A stretch of 64,000 nucleotides of DNA from Hsuehochloa calcarea (taxonomy: Eukaryota > Streptophyta > Magnoliopsida > Poales > Poaceae): positions 19,516,915 to 19,580,914 of the forward strand of contig CM070606.1 in assembly GCA_036346395.1 (NCBI GenBank), read 5' to 3'. How positions within the stretch are numbered: position 1 is the stretch's first letter; every line of letters starts with the position of its first letter. Below the pieces are notes generated by a model. It was given only the letters and a program-made list of their open reading frames with translations, searched no databases and was not told the DNA's origin. The translations under genes were made by a program, and so were the position numbers. Of this stretch, positions 34,121-46,401 are shown piece after piece.

Positions 34121-36930
34121 TCGTACATCATTCTAACTAGCATGAAAGTGCATCTCACTCGGGATGTGGTTCGCTTGGCCTCAGCACAGTTGATGTGGGA
34201 GCATCTGCGCAACCGCTATGAGCCGGTTGGTGATTCCTTGTATCTTTCTGTTGTAAGTAAGGAGCAGTCGCTGCAACAGGGAGATGTCACAATGGATGAG
34301 TTCTGTGCCTAATTGTCTGCGATATGGCATCAAATTGACTCTTTAGGACTGGATGTTTATCATACTTATCAGTGCTGTCAGCGCCAGTAGTCTCACTTGG
34401 AGCTTCGTCGCATCTACGACTTCTTGACACGTCTTCGGACTGAGTATGAGCAGACTCATGCTTAGTTGCTGGCACGACACCCTCGTGTGACTTTGTTGGA
34501 GGCCATTGTAGCTATTCGTGCTGAGTAGATTCACCTTCGTGTTGCGGGTCTACTGCCGTTCCAGTCGTTTCCTTCGGTTCTAACAGCTCCTCGAGCTTCT
34601 ACACCTGCTACAGCTACTCCATCACTAGTTATGTCTTCACCAGTGAAGCTATTGTTGGTAGGGGACTCCATTGCACTTATTGTAAGAAGCATGGATATGT
34701 GGAGCAGTTCTACTATAAGAAGAAGAAGGATTTACGTCGTGGTGGTCATCCTCCGAAGGGCACTAGTGGTTCCTCCTCTCAGTGGAGCTCTGGTGTTTCT
34801 GATTCTCACGAGTTTCTCACATTGCTGGGTCGCATGGCTACTTCTACACCATCTGGTTCTGTTGGTTCTGCTGCATAGTCTTCTAGTGAGAGACCACATT
34901 CTACTTCTTCCTCGGGTATATCACCTTGGATTCTTGACTCTAGTGCTTCTTTTCATATGACATATGATTCCACCAGTCTCACTTTCATTCATCCTTTAGC
35001 TGTTCTTATCACTGTTTAGACAACAGATGGTACCTCTCTTTCTGTCGCAGGATACAACACTCTTTCGAATTCCTCTTTTCATGTTCCTGATATTTCTCAT
35101 GTTTCCAAACTAACCATGCAGCTCATATCCTACCGGCCAGCTCACTGATCATGGTTGTTATGTTATTCTCGATTCTTATTCTTGTTGTGTTTCAGGATCG
35201 ACGCACTTGGACTCTGGTTAGTACTGGCCCTCACTCCATTCCAGTGAGTCTGTGTCATAGCGTCCTTTTGATCTTGTTCATTCTGATGTATGGGGTATGC
35301 CTCCTTTCATTTTGAAAGGGGGTCATCGATATCTTATAATTTTTATTGATGACTTTTCTCGCCACACATGGATATACTTTATGTCATCTCGTAGTGAGGT
35401 TTTATCCATCTACAAGGCTTTTGCCACCATGATTCGAACTCAGTTTGATTCTCCTATTCGTGTCTTTCGTGCTAACTCTACTGGAGAATAGTTGTCAGGA
35501 GTCCTTCGTGCTTTTCTTGCTGAGCAGGGCACTCTCTCTCAGTTTTCTTGCCCTGGTGCTCATACCCAGAACGGTGTGGTGGAACGGAAGCATCGTCGTC
35601 TCCTTGCGAAAGCCCATGCTCTTATGCTTGCTTCTGCTGTCCCACCACACTTCTGGGCTGAGGCTGTTTCTACTGCCACTTTCCTGATTAACATCTAGCC
35701 TTCTTCTGCTCTTCAGGGTGGGATCCCAATTGAGCATCTCTGTGCCAGGCCTCATGACTATTTCTCAATGGTGAGTTGCATGAGGAGGTTTATATGCAGC
35801 CACAACCGGGTATTCTGTTCCTAAGGGAATGGTTTGTCACCTTCACCGATCTCTTTACTGCCTCAAGCAAGCTTCTCTTGCCTGGTTTGATCGTTTTTCT
35901 TTTGTTATCATTGTAGTTGGTTTCTCTACCAGTGCTCATGATCCTGCTCTTTTTATTCACACTTCACCTCGTGGTCGGACGCTTCTCCTTTTATATGTTG
36001 ATGATATGATCATTAGTAGAGATGATTCTCAGTACATCACTTTTGTTAAGGAGTGTCTTAATTAGTAGTTTCTTATGTCTGATCTGGGTCCTCTTCACTA
36101 CTTTCTTGGGATTGAGGTTATTTCTACGCTTGAGGGCTTCTATCTGTCCCAAGAAATGTATATTCACGATCTGCTTGATCGTGCTTCTCGTACGGATCAG
36201 CACACCGTTAAGACTCCCATGGAGCTTAATGTTCATCTTCGGCCTATTGATTGTGAGTCTCTTACTGATCTTACTCGCTATCGTCACCTTGTTGGGAGTC
36301 TTGTTTATCTGGGTGTCACTCGTCCTGACATTTCATATTATGTGCATATCTCGAGTTAGTTTGTTTCTACTCCCACACAGCTCCACTATAGTTATCTTCT
36401 TCATGTTCTACGATATCTTCGTGGAACTATCACTCGTTGTATATTTTTTTCTCGCTCGAGCTCTTTACAGCTCTACTCAATTCTGATGCCACTTGGGCTA
36501 GTGATCACTCTGATCGCTGGTCTCTTTCTTCCTATTGTGTTTTTCTTGGTTGTTTTCTTATTGCTTGCAAGACTAAGAAGCAGACATCAGTTTCTCGTTC
36601 GAGTGTTGAAGCTAAGTTGCGCGCTATAGCTTTGTTGACTGCGGATGTTACTTGGCTACGGTGGTTACTTGTGGATTTTGGTGTTTCTGTTTCAGCACCC
36701 ACTCTTCTTTTATCTAACAGTACAGGGGCTATTAGTATTGCTAGAGATCCGGTGATGTATGAGCTTACCAAATATATTGGTGTTGATGCTTCCTACATGT
36801 GGACACATGTGCAGAACCAGGTTGTTGCTCTTTAGTATTTGCCTTCAGAGCTTCAGTTAGCAGACTTCTTCACAAAGATGTATACCAGAGCCCAGCACAG
36901 CTTCCATCTCTCAAAACTTCATGTTGTTGA
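34121..36930 (+). pseudogene. Copia gag-pol polyprotein with at least 12 in-frame stops
   Basis: In order: gag (34130-34600, EHLRNRYEPVGDS, EFCA-stop-LSAIWHQID); a damaged zinc knuckle near 34670-34730 (CTYCKKHGYVEQFYY, where H and C have become Y); protease with WILDSSASFHMT (about 34930); integrase (35297-35750, FIDDFSRHTWIYF, AHTQNGVVERKHR); reverse transcriptase with YVDD at 35994-36005; and RNase H (36480-36900, SRSSVEAKLRA, ELQLADFFTKM). Stops in the reading frame include 34310, 34388, 34463, 34526, 34876, 35017, 35489, 35696, 36063, 36066, 36357 and 36833. All but the first are TAG, most where the family has glutamine. A deletion between integrase and reverse transcriptase also seems present. 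Confidence 0.9.
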
Positions 36931-36952
36931 TCCACCATAAGTTTGCAGGGGG

Positions 36953-37081
36953 TGTTAAATGAATATTGTTGCTTGTGTTTTTCCTCTATTGTATAAGGGT
37001 CTATCTGTATATATGTCATATCTGTACTATATATATACCGGCCAATTAACCTCATGATGAATACAAGCGCTATTCATAACA
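36953..37081 (+). mobile_element. 3' LTR of short-LTR Copia element
   Basis: Runs from TGTTAAATGAATATTG to CATAACA, preceded by GCAGGGGG as polypurine tract. Confidence 0.87.
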
Positions 37082-38237
37082 AGATGGATGAGTGCATGGC
37101 TCCATGCAAATTGTGGCTAGACGAGTTAGGGTTAGTTTTCGATATTTACAATTGTGGCTAGAGGAGTTAGGGGTTTAGGGTCCAATTGATGACTTGAAAT
37201 GCCATGTTCCAAAAGCTGGAATTGAATCTCTCCTACCACACTGGGTGTTTGGTCCCCTTTACCAGAATGATTGGTGGTCTAGTATACTATCTTAGATTTA
37301 GGGAACGCGTCAGATCAATAAACTAAGCAAAAGATAAATAATGCGCTACTTTTCACTTGGCAAATCCATAGACTTGCAAGCATGCCATTCACATCATTTC
37401 TTCTTTTTAGTTGCTTAAGGGGACTAGCTTTGGAAGACATTCATCTCTGATTTGTTCTTCCCAAGACATGTTGTTGGCTAAGCAATGGAGCCAATGGATC
37501 GAAATGGCATTTTGAAAATATACCTGTTTAGCTTTTTAGGAAGATAGGTTGTATTTAGGGCTTGTTTGGAAAGGTGATTATGCATAAACGTTTAGTTAAT
37601 TACTTGAAAAATGTATGCATGCATGGCCTGTGTTTGAAATGTATAAAGTACCGACTACCATTCGTAGAATTTTAGTAGTATGATGGTTTATTAAGTTATT
37701 CAACCAATACATATGAAGGCCTGATTGAAGGCTTTTGTTGCGAGATGTATTGTATAAAGGACTTGTATGGAAATTTGAAGTATACAAAGCTCTGCCTTGG
37801 AACGCATACGGTGGATTAAATTTTAATCGTGTGACCGACTTCTCTGAAAAGTGCAGGACGTTTGGCGTGGTTACACCCATTTCATTCGAGGCCGTTCAGA
37901 CCGTAGGAATCTGAAAAACAGGAACAAGAAAAATACAGAATTTGGGTGGCATGTTTTTAACAAATGGAGGGGACTAGCACTCGGACGTCCGATAGGAAGA
38001 CTCGAATCGGATGTTTCGTTGCAACATTCCGAGACAATATATGCACCAAATTAATTCCACATTTGCAACAAAACAAAATGCAACACACTAAGATTCGATC
38101 TAAATTGGGGAAAAAAATCCCAATCTCTTAACAAAACTAATTTGAAATTATAGATCCTGTTTACATACAGAGATGCACAAGAAAACCTCGCACAAAAGTT
38201 CAAAAAGCAAAGATAGATATACAATATTTCAACCATG

Positions 38238-38340
38238 GCAACAAATAAGAGGCATGCTACAACAAATAAAAATACCTATAGCAACAAATAAGAAGCCCGG
38301 CCTACTGCAACAAATAAGAAGACATGTTGCAACAAATTTT
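38238..38340. repeat. CAACAAATAAG-type short tandem repeats
   Basis: Five imperfect units starting about 38239, 38260, 38282, 38308 and 38330, with a period of 22-26 bases. Each begins CAACAAAT. Confidence 0.75.
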
Positions 38341-38544
38341 CAAAACATCTAAAACAACCACACCTAAAAATGCGCATCAACAAATCTGGGCAACAACAAA
38401 TCTGGGCAAGGTGGACCTCATGCGAATTGGCAATAGATACTTGTGCTCCTCGGAAGGAGCTTGTCTCTTAACAGACCCCAAATTTGCAATTCGGGATCTT
38501 CTATGTTCACATCATCAGTCTTTGGTTCAGTTTCTAGTGTTGAC

Positions 38545-38770
38545 AGTTACATCATTGGATATCAAAACACATACCTCAAAATTATAAAGTTATTGCTTAA
38601 TGATAAACAAAGTATAAATATACCTTACGGCTTTTGACTTACAGAATGGCTGGCAAGAGTTACATCATTGGATATCAAAACACATGCCTCAAAATTATAA
38701 AGTTGTTACTTAATGATAAACAAAGTATAAATATACCTTACGGCTTTTGACTTACAGAATGGCTGGCAAG
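38545..38770. repeat. 113-bp tandem duplication
   Basis: The segment starting AGTTACATCATTGGATATCA at 38545 is repeated at 38658 with three substitutions. Both copies end GGCTGGCAAG. Confidence 0.95.
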
Positions 38771-38796
38771 ACCAATTACCTTTCAAAAAAACAGCA

Positions 38797-39210
38797 GTGG
38801 AAGCATAATAAAATAAAACACGTGGAACCCTCATGATATACCCACATGCAATCAACTGGGGCCCATGACCTAGTTCTTGGCCTTCTTGATCTCTAGTCTT
38901 GACGAATGCTCATAAGTGCCTATATAAGTTTCTCCTCTTACAATTACTAAATAATAATATGGAGCGAGTATGAGTACACAACCGTACTCACAAGCCAACA
39001 CACAGAATGCAGTTATGTAATATGCAAGACTGATAAAATGAATGGCTTGTGGTTCTTTTGTTTGCATAAATTCACTTACTGAAATAGATTAAGTAGTATA
39101 AAATTCTGAGACCTAGCATTTTAACTAACACAGGTTTTAACAAAGTTGAGTTTTGTTTAAAATATTAGTGTAGGCTCGAACCTCATATATCACTGAGTGG
39201 CTCCACCCAC
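38797..39210 (-). mobile_element. Tekay-type LTR fragment
   Basis: Resembles the part of the neighbouring LTR at about 39420-39660: CAATCAACTGGGG versus CAATCGACTGGGA, and GAGTACACAACC followed by CACAGAATGCA in both. It is interrupted at 39210 by the next LTR. Confidence 0.6.
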
Positions 39211-42200
39211 TATCAGGACCCAAAATGCAATTTTGGACCCCCTGTGTATTCTGCACTAGTCCAGGATCAGGCTAGTGCACGCAGTCTCAACATAGATGAA
39301 TATCGACCCACACAAGATGAATAATAGCATAAAATATTAATTTGAATAACAAAAAAGAGTATTGATCTTATGGTCGAGTTTACATTTATTAAGCCTCACA
39401 GGGCTAACAATAATTAAATAAGTAGCGGAATAAATAAACTTCAGCGGAATCCCATCAATTCACCACAAGCAATCGACTGGGATCAAGACCTAACGATCAG
39501 CACCTTCGTAGAACTCTACCTCAAAGACAGGCGAAGACTCCTCCAATTCTATTGATTGATTATAGCAAGCACGAGTACACAACCATGCTCGAAAGTCATA
39601 CCACAGAATGCAATGTATAGATGATGGCTTATTCCAAAGGAATAACTTCTATGGTTATTTTGCATCAAGCAACATTTGCAATTGAATACAAATAATAGAC
39701 TAAAAATATAATTAAAATAAATAAATAGTAGTAGTTTAACAGTTGTTTTCATAAAGACACAGCATAATCAAATTATTTCACATAGCCATATGACTTAGAT
39801 CACACAGCTCTCTTTCCAAATATTTTATTAAAATATAACCCTCGTGTTAAATCTCCGAGCATGTCCATTACCACAGATGCGACTATTCGAATAGATTGTT
39901 TAACACTCTGCAGAGGTTGTACACTTTACCCACAAGATATAACCAATGTAGCTAGCACTAATCATAACAAAACCATTCAGAAACTTCATCCCAGCATTGA
40001 CACTCCCGACGTGCTTTACCGTCGTCCAACCCATACATAGTGTTTTGGTACGATACACACCGTTGGACAGGGAAGCGGTGAATCATCCCTCGATGTGATC
40101 TACCTAGTAGTCTACACCTCCACCCATCACTGAGCTCCTAACCTATAATCTGGGTTGTCAATGTCAAGACTCTATATCTTACTAAGTTAGGTCCATCCAA
40201 TCAGACATGCAGTTGTACGAAAGGCCCAGTTCCATGGCGCACAAAGTTAAGTCCTTAATTGACCAAGAAAAGATTTCCAATTTCTAACTATACCACAAAG
40301 ATTATCATTTTCATTCATAAAGTTTCACCATATCACTTAGTATCCACCACTTGCTTCGGTCCAAATCCTTTCCCACACTATCAGTTAAGTGCAACACATG
40401 CTATCACGAAGTAATAACACATAGCACACAGTTTTACACAAAGTTCCATAGTCACTTAGTCAAATTTACAATTTGCAATTCAAATGATAGGTGTGACTCA
40501 CAGCATGGCTAAGCAATACTATTCATCTAACCAACCCACATTGGTGCTATGATAATACCAACTAAATAATGAACCAAGTTAGGGTGACAAAATATCATGA
40601 TAATACAATAGCCAAGGTGGATATAAACAAATAGGATTAATAACTACACCCAAAAGTATTGAAATAAATACTTAAAGTAGAATGTCGTACTTTGAATCAA
40701 AGTAATTTTAAAAATTGGATTCAACATAATCGAAGGTATAACTTGTCTTGAAATAAATTCTGATATTGGTCTTGGTCTTGGTGGACTCCTTCAAAATTCG
40801 CTGAAGTATCAACGTCTACTAGAAAACGAAAGCAAATAAACAAAATAAATAAAAACAAAGAGGAAACCTAACTGCAAAAATTAAATAAAAATATCAGAAA
40901 GATAGAGCTCGAATTTAGATGAATTTAAGAATTTGAATGGGTTCAAACGGAGTTCAGATGTGGAAAGATATGGTTTTTGGAAGTTTTAAATCTAAAGAAA
41001 ATACTAAAAAATGAATTCAAGTACTGTTCACCGAGAACTGTATATTGAGTACTACACATGAGTACTATTCATTACTTTCGACTACGCGTACTCGGAAGGA
41101 GTTTCGACCACATGGCCAGAAGGTTTCGATTGCATGGTTGTGAAGGCTACGACTACTTGGTTGTGGAAAGTCCTACGGGTTCACGAGTTCACGGAACAAT
41201 GATCTGGCTGGTGGACCCCACATGGCATAGACACGGTGTATGGTGGACTGGGTTTACACTAGATCGGATCTGGTTTAGAGATCGGACGGAACACAGAAGC
41301 ACTGACGCGGCATGACTGAGCACACACGAGGGCGGTACCAGTTGATGTGGTAGGTGAGGTTGCAGAAAAGTGTGCCCACGAGTAGATGTGGCACGACATA
41401 TGTGCTCACGAGCAGATGTGGCCAATGAGGTGGCACAACACGTCGACAAGACGACGGCGGCTCGGTTAATCCGGCAACGACGAACGGTGACGCTTCGCTG
41501 GCGGTAGATGCACGGACCAGGTATAATAGGTTATTATGCACATATCGGTACTGGTGTTGGCACGGAAGGTCGTCGGAGTTGGCTGGAATTGGCGACGAAT
41601 CGGCGGAGCAGGTGCGTCTGTTGTCGGCGACGAACACTAGTGACATCTTGTGGTCGTGAAGGGGTGCTGGAGATAGCTCTGGTGATGACAAAGATGATGG
41701 CATGGTCCACGACGACAAGGCAACGAAGATGACGACGCAATCTGAAGAAAACGAGCAGCGGTGGTGGAAACCCTAAAACTTCCAATGCGGTGGCGCTAGA
41801 GCTTGTGGGTTGCGGTGGCTTGGGGTTTTAGGATCAGGCCGATATGGTGAACCCAGGGGTCATATTTTTAGGCCTTGGGCGTACCAGATTTGAAAATCGC
41901 CAAATCGAGTTCGAGACGAACACGAGTTATATTCCAAGTTTGAAGGGTATACTGGATACTATTCGGTTGTATTCAGGTGCAGAAGGAAGAGAGATAAGAT
42001 TTGACACAGTTTTCTAGGATCTTTTAGTTGGAGATTCAATCTTGTCGTTACGAGCTCAAAGCTTCGACAATGGCGAACGTGGGCAAGACGCGATGCGGGG
42101 AAGATGATGGGAAGGAGCGATGACCACCTGACGGGCGGGACCCACCTGGCAGAGTGATGGAGCGGCGTGCGACGTACAAGCTACCTGGAGCAGGAAGATG

Positions 42201-42541
42201 GGCCGGGAAGAAATAGGAAATGGGTTTTGGCCCGACACTGGTTCTAAGCTTTTAAATAAATTTTCCTTTTTAGAAAATACACAAAAAGCAAATAGCAAAT
42301 AGAAAATAGCAAATGAATTCAAAAAAATTGAAAAAAAATCTAGAAAATATATCCATGCACATAGAACCCAAATAAAATAGTTTTGACCATTGTTGAAGTT
42401 GTGATTAATTATATTAAGTTGTTTTGATATGGAAAGTCCGTGTTAAGCTTTATTAAAAAATTAAATAAAATCCAAAGGGTGAATTTTTGAACTACTAACT
42501 ATTTAAAAGATTTTTAAATATTAGAAAATTGGGATGATACA
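39211..42541 (-). mobile_element. Tekay-type 3' LTR
   Basis: A 3331-bp LTR in reverse, from TATCAGGACCC (a TG-to-TA change at the tip) to GGGATGATACA. It is homologous to the LTRs at 18574-22072 and 23359-26472. The inner edge is fixed by the reversed polypurine tract at 42542-42559. Confidence 0.85.
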
Positions 42542-42559
42542 AACCTCCCTCCTTAAAGG
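42542..42559 (-). other. Polypurine tract of the Tekay-type element
   Basis: AACCTCCCTCCTTAAAGG on the plus strand, the reverse of the tract at 28955-28967. Confidence 0.85.
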
Positions 42560-45029
42560 AATCTCGACCCTAGGATTCAGGCTAGCTAGAGAAAAGGCTA
42601 GCAAACTCGGCTTTCAGGTCTTCTGAGTGGTTGGTCCACTGAACTTTACCAAAATGAACGGTCTTGCTTCTGGTGTGACACTCTGCGTTATCCAAAATCT
42701 TGACTGGTTGCTTTTTATAAGTGACATCTTCTTTCATCTCAATTGAATCCAAGGGAGTTTATTCTGACGGCACACGAAGACACTTCTTCAACTAAGAGAC
42801 ATGGAACACATCATGTACTCCGGCTAACGACTGTGTAAGTTCAAGCTGATAGGCAACTTCCCCATGATGATCCAAAATTCTGAACGGACCAACATACCTA
42901 GAGGCAAGCTTTACTTTGGCATGAAACCTTCTGACGCCTCTGAGCGGGGTAACTCAAAGATAAACGAAATCTTCTAGTTCAAAGCTGTGGTCCTGACGAT
43001 GATTACCAGCATAGATCTTCTGCATGGATTGTGCTATCTTTAATCTTTCTTGGATCATAGATACTTGGTCTTCCGCATCTTGAATAATATCTGGTCAAAA
43101 CACTAGACGTTCTGCTATTTTTGACCACTTCAAAGCGGTTCTGCTTGCACTACCATGCAAGGCTTCAAATGATGACATTTGCAGACTGGCTTGGTAACTA
43201 TTGTTGTCTGAAAGTTTCGTGATACCGAAACTCTTATCCCAACTGGTAGCATTACCTAGAGCACAAGCTCTCAACATATCTTCTAATATTTGATTTACTC
43301 TTTCAATCTGCCCATCTGTATGGGGTGATACGCAGTACAGAAATTCGGGTGAGTTCCCAATGCTTCATGCACACTTTGCCAAAAATAAGAGCTGAATTGA
43401 GATCCTCAATCTGACACTATCTTCATAGGCACACCATGCAAGCTGATAATTTTTGACATGTACAACACTGCATGGTGGTCTCCTGAGTAGGTGGTTTTGA
43501 CTGGAAAGAAATGGGCAACTTTCGTCAAACGATCAACTATTACCCAAATCGAATCGTAACCTGATTGAGTCCTGGACAAACCGGTAATGAAATCTACTCC
43601 GATTTCCTCCATTTCCATTCTAGAATCTTCAGAGGTTGCAAAAGACCTACTAGTCATTGATGTTTTGCCTTTTACTTTCTGACACACGTCACATAAGACA
43701 ACAAACTCTGTGGCTTCTCACTTTAAATTTGGCCACCAAAATTTATCTTAACATTCTCATACATCCTAGTACTTCCAGGGTGAATGGAATACTTTGAGTC
43801 GTGGGCTTCCTTCAAGATTAGCTATCTCAAGCCATCGATGTCTAGCACACAGATACATCCGGTGATCCAAAGCATATCTTGATCATCTTTTGTGAAATCT
43901 TTAAATTTTTCTTCTTCCATCTTAAGCTTGATATCTGCTATTACAGGATCCTTTGGTTTGGCAATGTGAATCTGCTTCTCTAGTGTAGACTGAAGTTCTA
44001 GACTGACCACAAATCCTTCGGCTACCACTTCTAACTTAAGTTTCTGAAACTCTTCGTGAAGTTCTGGACAATTCCCTTTTACTTCCAAAGTATTACAGTA
44101 GCTCTTACGACTTAAATGATATGCAATGACATTGGCTTTCCTAGGATGGTAATGGATTCCGAGATTATAACCCTTTATTAACTCTAACCATCTTCTTTGC
44201 CTAATGTTCAGATCAGATTGGGTGAAAATATACTTTAGGATTTTATGATCTATGTATAACTCACACTGATTACCGATGAGGTAATAATGCTAAATCTTTA
44301 AATCATGCACTACGACAGCTAATTAGAAATCATGTGTATGGTAATTCTCCTCATGAGGCCTTAATTACCTTGACGCGTAAGCAACAACTCTTACTTCTTG
44401 CATCAGGATGCATCCTAATCCTTGACGCGAAGTATCACAATAGATATCGAAATCCTATCGAATATCTGGCAGAAGTAACACTAGAGCTGATGTCAAACGT
44501 TTCTTCAAATCTTGAAACCTTTCTTCACAAGTTGGGGTCTAGGTAAACCTTTTTTTATTCTTCAACAATTGTGTAAGAGTCTTAGCGATCGTCAAGAATC
44601 CTAATGAAGCGGCGATAATATTCTGCCATTTCCAAGAAACTGCGAATTTGAGTAATGGTCTTGGGCTCATCCCAATGTAATACTGCTTTAACTTTACCGG
44701 GGTCAACTGCTACTCCTTCGACTGTCATCACATGACCAAGGAATCGACTTTCTTTTTCCAAATATCATACTTGCTAAACTTAGCATACAACTGATGCTCT
44801 CTAAGTTTCTCTAGGATTAACCCTAGGTGTTTGGCATGTTCTTCTTCTGTCTTTGAACAAACCAAAATGTCATCAATGAACACAACCACAAACTTGTCCA
44901 AATATTCTATGAATAGTTTATTCATTATGTTCATGAAATATGCAGAGGCTCTAGTCAGACCAAAAGATATGACTAAGAACTCATAATGTCCATATCGCAT
45001 TGAGAAGGAGGTCTTGGGTATATCATGAA
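42560..45029 (-). pseudogene. Tekay-type pol remnant: RT, RNase H, integrase, chromodomain
   Basis: Reverse transcriptase is at 45029-44728 with RYGHYEFLVISFGLT and the catalytic FIDD at 44880-44869. RNase H is at about 44560-44100, badly broken. A linker follows at 44088-43822, then the integrase zinc region and core at about 43820-43400 (HDSKYSIHPGSTRMY, then MEEIGVDFITGLSRT and WVIVDRLTKVAHF). The C-terminal part lies at about 43280-42600, with HSFELEDFVYL and VTPLRGVRRFHAK and, at the end, VQWTNHSED, which fits the chromodomain tail of Del/Tekay elements. Many frameshifts and stops. Family role: the chromodomain steers integration toward heterochromatin. Confidence 0.85.
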
Positions 45030-46401
45030 TGATCGCGGGAAGGCTACGATAGCATAGAATAAATTTTTTTACCGCGCAACCAACAAACCTCCGCTAGTAA
45101 TAGATCACGAGATTACCACTAGACGCGTCGACTCGTTGTGGAAGTAGAGTCGATGTAGTGAGATGATGCGGTCGTAGTAGTACTTGTCGCGCATCTTCTC
45201 CTATGAGTAGTCGTATTCACCATACGCCTGCTCCTTCGAGTAGATGTACTCGCCGCACGTCTGCTCCTCTGAGTGGTCGTACTGAGTTGTGGATCGTCCT
45301 AGTGCTGATGCTTTGAAACAACACCTCCAAGGTACCCACACGTACAGGACAGGGACACCACGCGTTGGAGTGCTAGCACCAGCAGCGTGGTTGAGGAAGG
45401 CGTGGCTATTAGAGTTTTGGGAGGTTCTTCAAAAGATTGTCATCGCACCCCTTGCCACCGCTCCTCTATTGTATAGGCACCCATGATGTGTCTCCAATTT
45501 GAGGCCCATTACGAACTCGAGGCCTATAAGAAATCGGATCACCATCCAATTCAAATCCCAGCCTTTAAGTGTGCGACCCTAAAGGTTCATGTGTAATCGG
45601 TTGTGATTCGGAAACTCTTTTCCGACCATTAGTCTCTAGCGGTACCTTGCAGCACATAACGATTCCCAAACACACATAGAATATATCGGACGAACCTTAA
45701 TGCAATATGATCTATGACCAGGTCCAATCACTAACGACTAGCTCATATCTCTATACAACCAGTTCATATTTGGTCTCGACCAATTCGTAACTCCTTATTA
45801 CTAGGTTTCGACCACTTAGTGACTATGTTCGACCAGCCTACGACCAGCTCGTATCTCCATACGATAAGTCTGTATCTGATCGAACTGAAAGACCTTCTCG
45901 CGCATACTCCCTTTGTCTCACGATGTCTGGTTGAACTCCAGGTGAGACGTTGTGTCATCCATGGACTGTTCAATACTTTCTCGATCAAGTGTCAAATACC
46001 TTCATGTGGTCGACACTTTGACCACTAGTGGCATGGCCATGCACTTTCTTTATCTGACCACAACGAGGGGCCCAGAGACATCTCTCCTGTTATGTTAGGA
46101 GGGGCAAATCCCATATCCGACCAGTCACATCTCTCCGCATATTTCATAGCATACCCGAAAGCTACCTTTATAACTACCCAGTTACGAGTAGCGTTTGGCA
46201 ACTCTTAAGAGTGCTACTACATATGTAGGAAACCATGCTGATCTTAGGTCTAAGGATTATACATCATCATTGCTTGAGACCAACTAATGATACATAGATT
46301 CATAATAACTCGACAGTGTCTCAAGGTGGGTCTTTTCTAACACCATGTTCTCTAACATGTGTCCATATTATTGGTTTAATATCTCCATATCCATGACTTG
46401 T

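Larger units (their letters stand above)
33399..37081 (+). mobile_element. Short-LTR Copia element (Ale/Hopscotch-like), heavily mutated
   Basis: LTRs of 130 and 129 bp (33399-33528 and 36953-37081) flank a 3.4-kb interior with gag, protease, integrase, reverse transcriptase and RNase H in Copia order. The primer-binding site TGGTATCATAGC (33529-33540) follows the 5' LTR directly and the 3' LTR follows a GGGGG run. The very short LTRs and compact pol fit the Ale/Retrofit/Hopscotch group. I could not find a clear 5-bp target duplication (AATGA left, AGATG right). Numerous TAG stops disable it. Confidence 0.88.
37082..38796. other. Unassigned DNA with small repeats
   Basis: No supported gene. 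GTGGCTAGASGAGTTAGGG occurs twice near 37112 and 37153. The CAACAAATAAG repeats and the 113-bp duplication are listed separately. A GGGCTTGTTTGG at about 37558 resembles the start of some plant MITEs, but I find no matching other end. Confidence 0.5.
39211..45029 (-). mobile_element. Tekay-type chromovirus, 3' part
   Basis: On the minus strand: reverse transcriptase, RNase H, integrase, a chromodomain-like tail, polypurine tract and the 3' LTR (39211-42541). The 5' part is cut off at 45029 by a Copia LTR that begins TGATCGCGGG. The Copia element probably inserted into the reverse transcriptase; the remaining 5' part of this element is not in the window. Confidence 0.85.

Noticed and set aside
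37558..37830. MITE starting GGGCTTGTTTGG
   Set aside because: No matching inverted end or target duplication could be found.
38238..38340. Regular CAACAAATAAG repeats as a CRISPR or telomere-like array
   Set aside because: Irregular period, poor conservation and no associated genes; treated as a simple tandem repeat.
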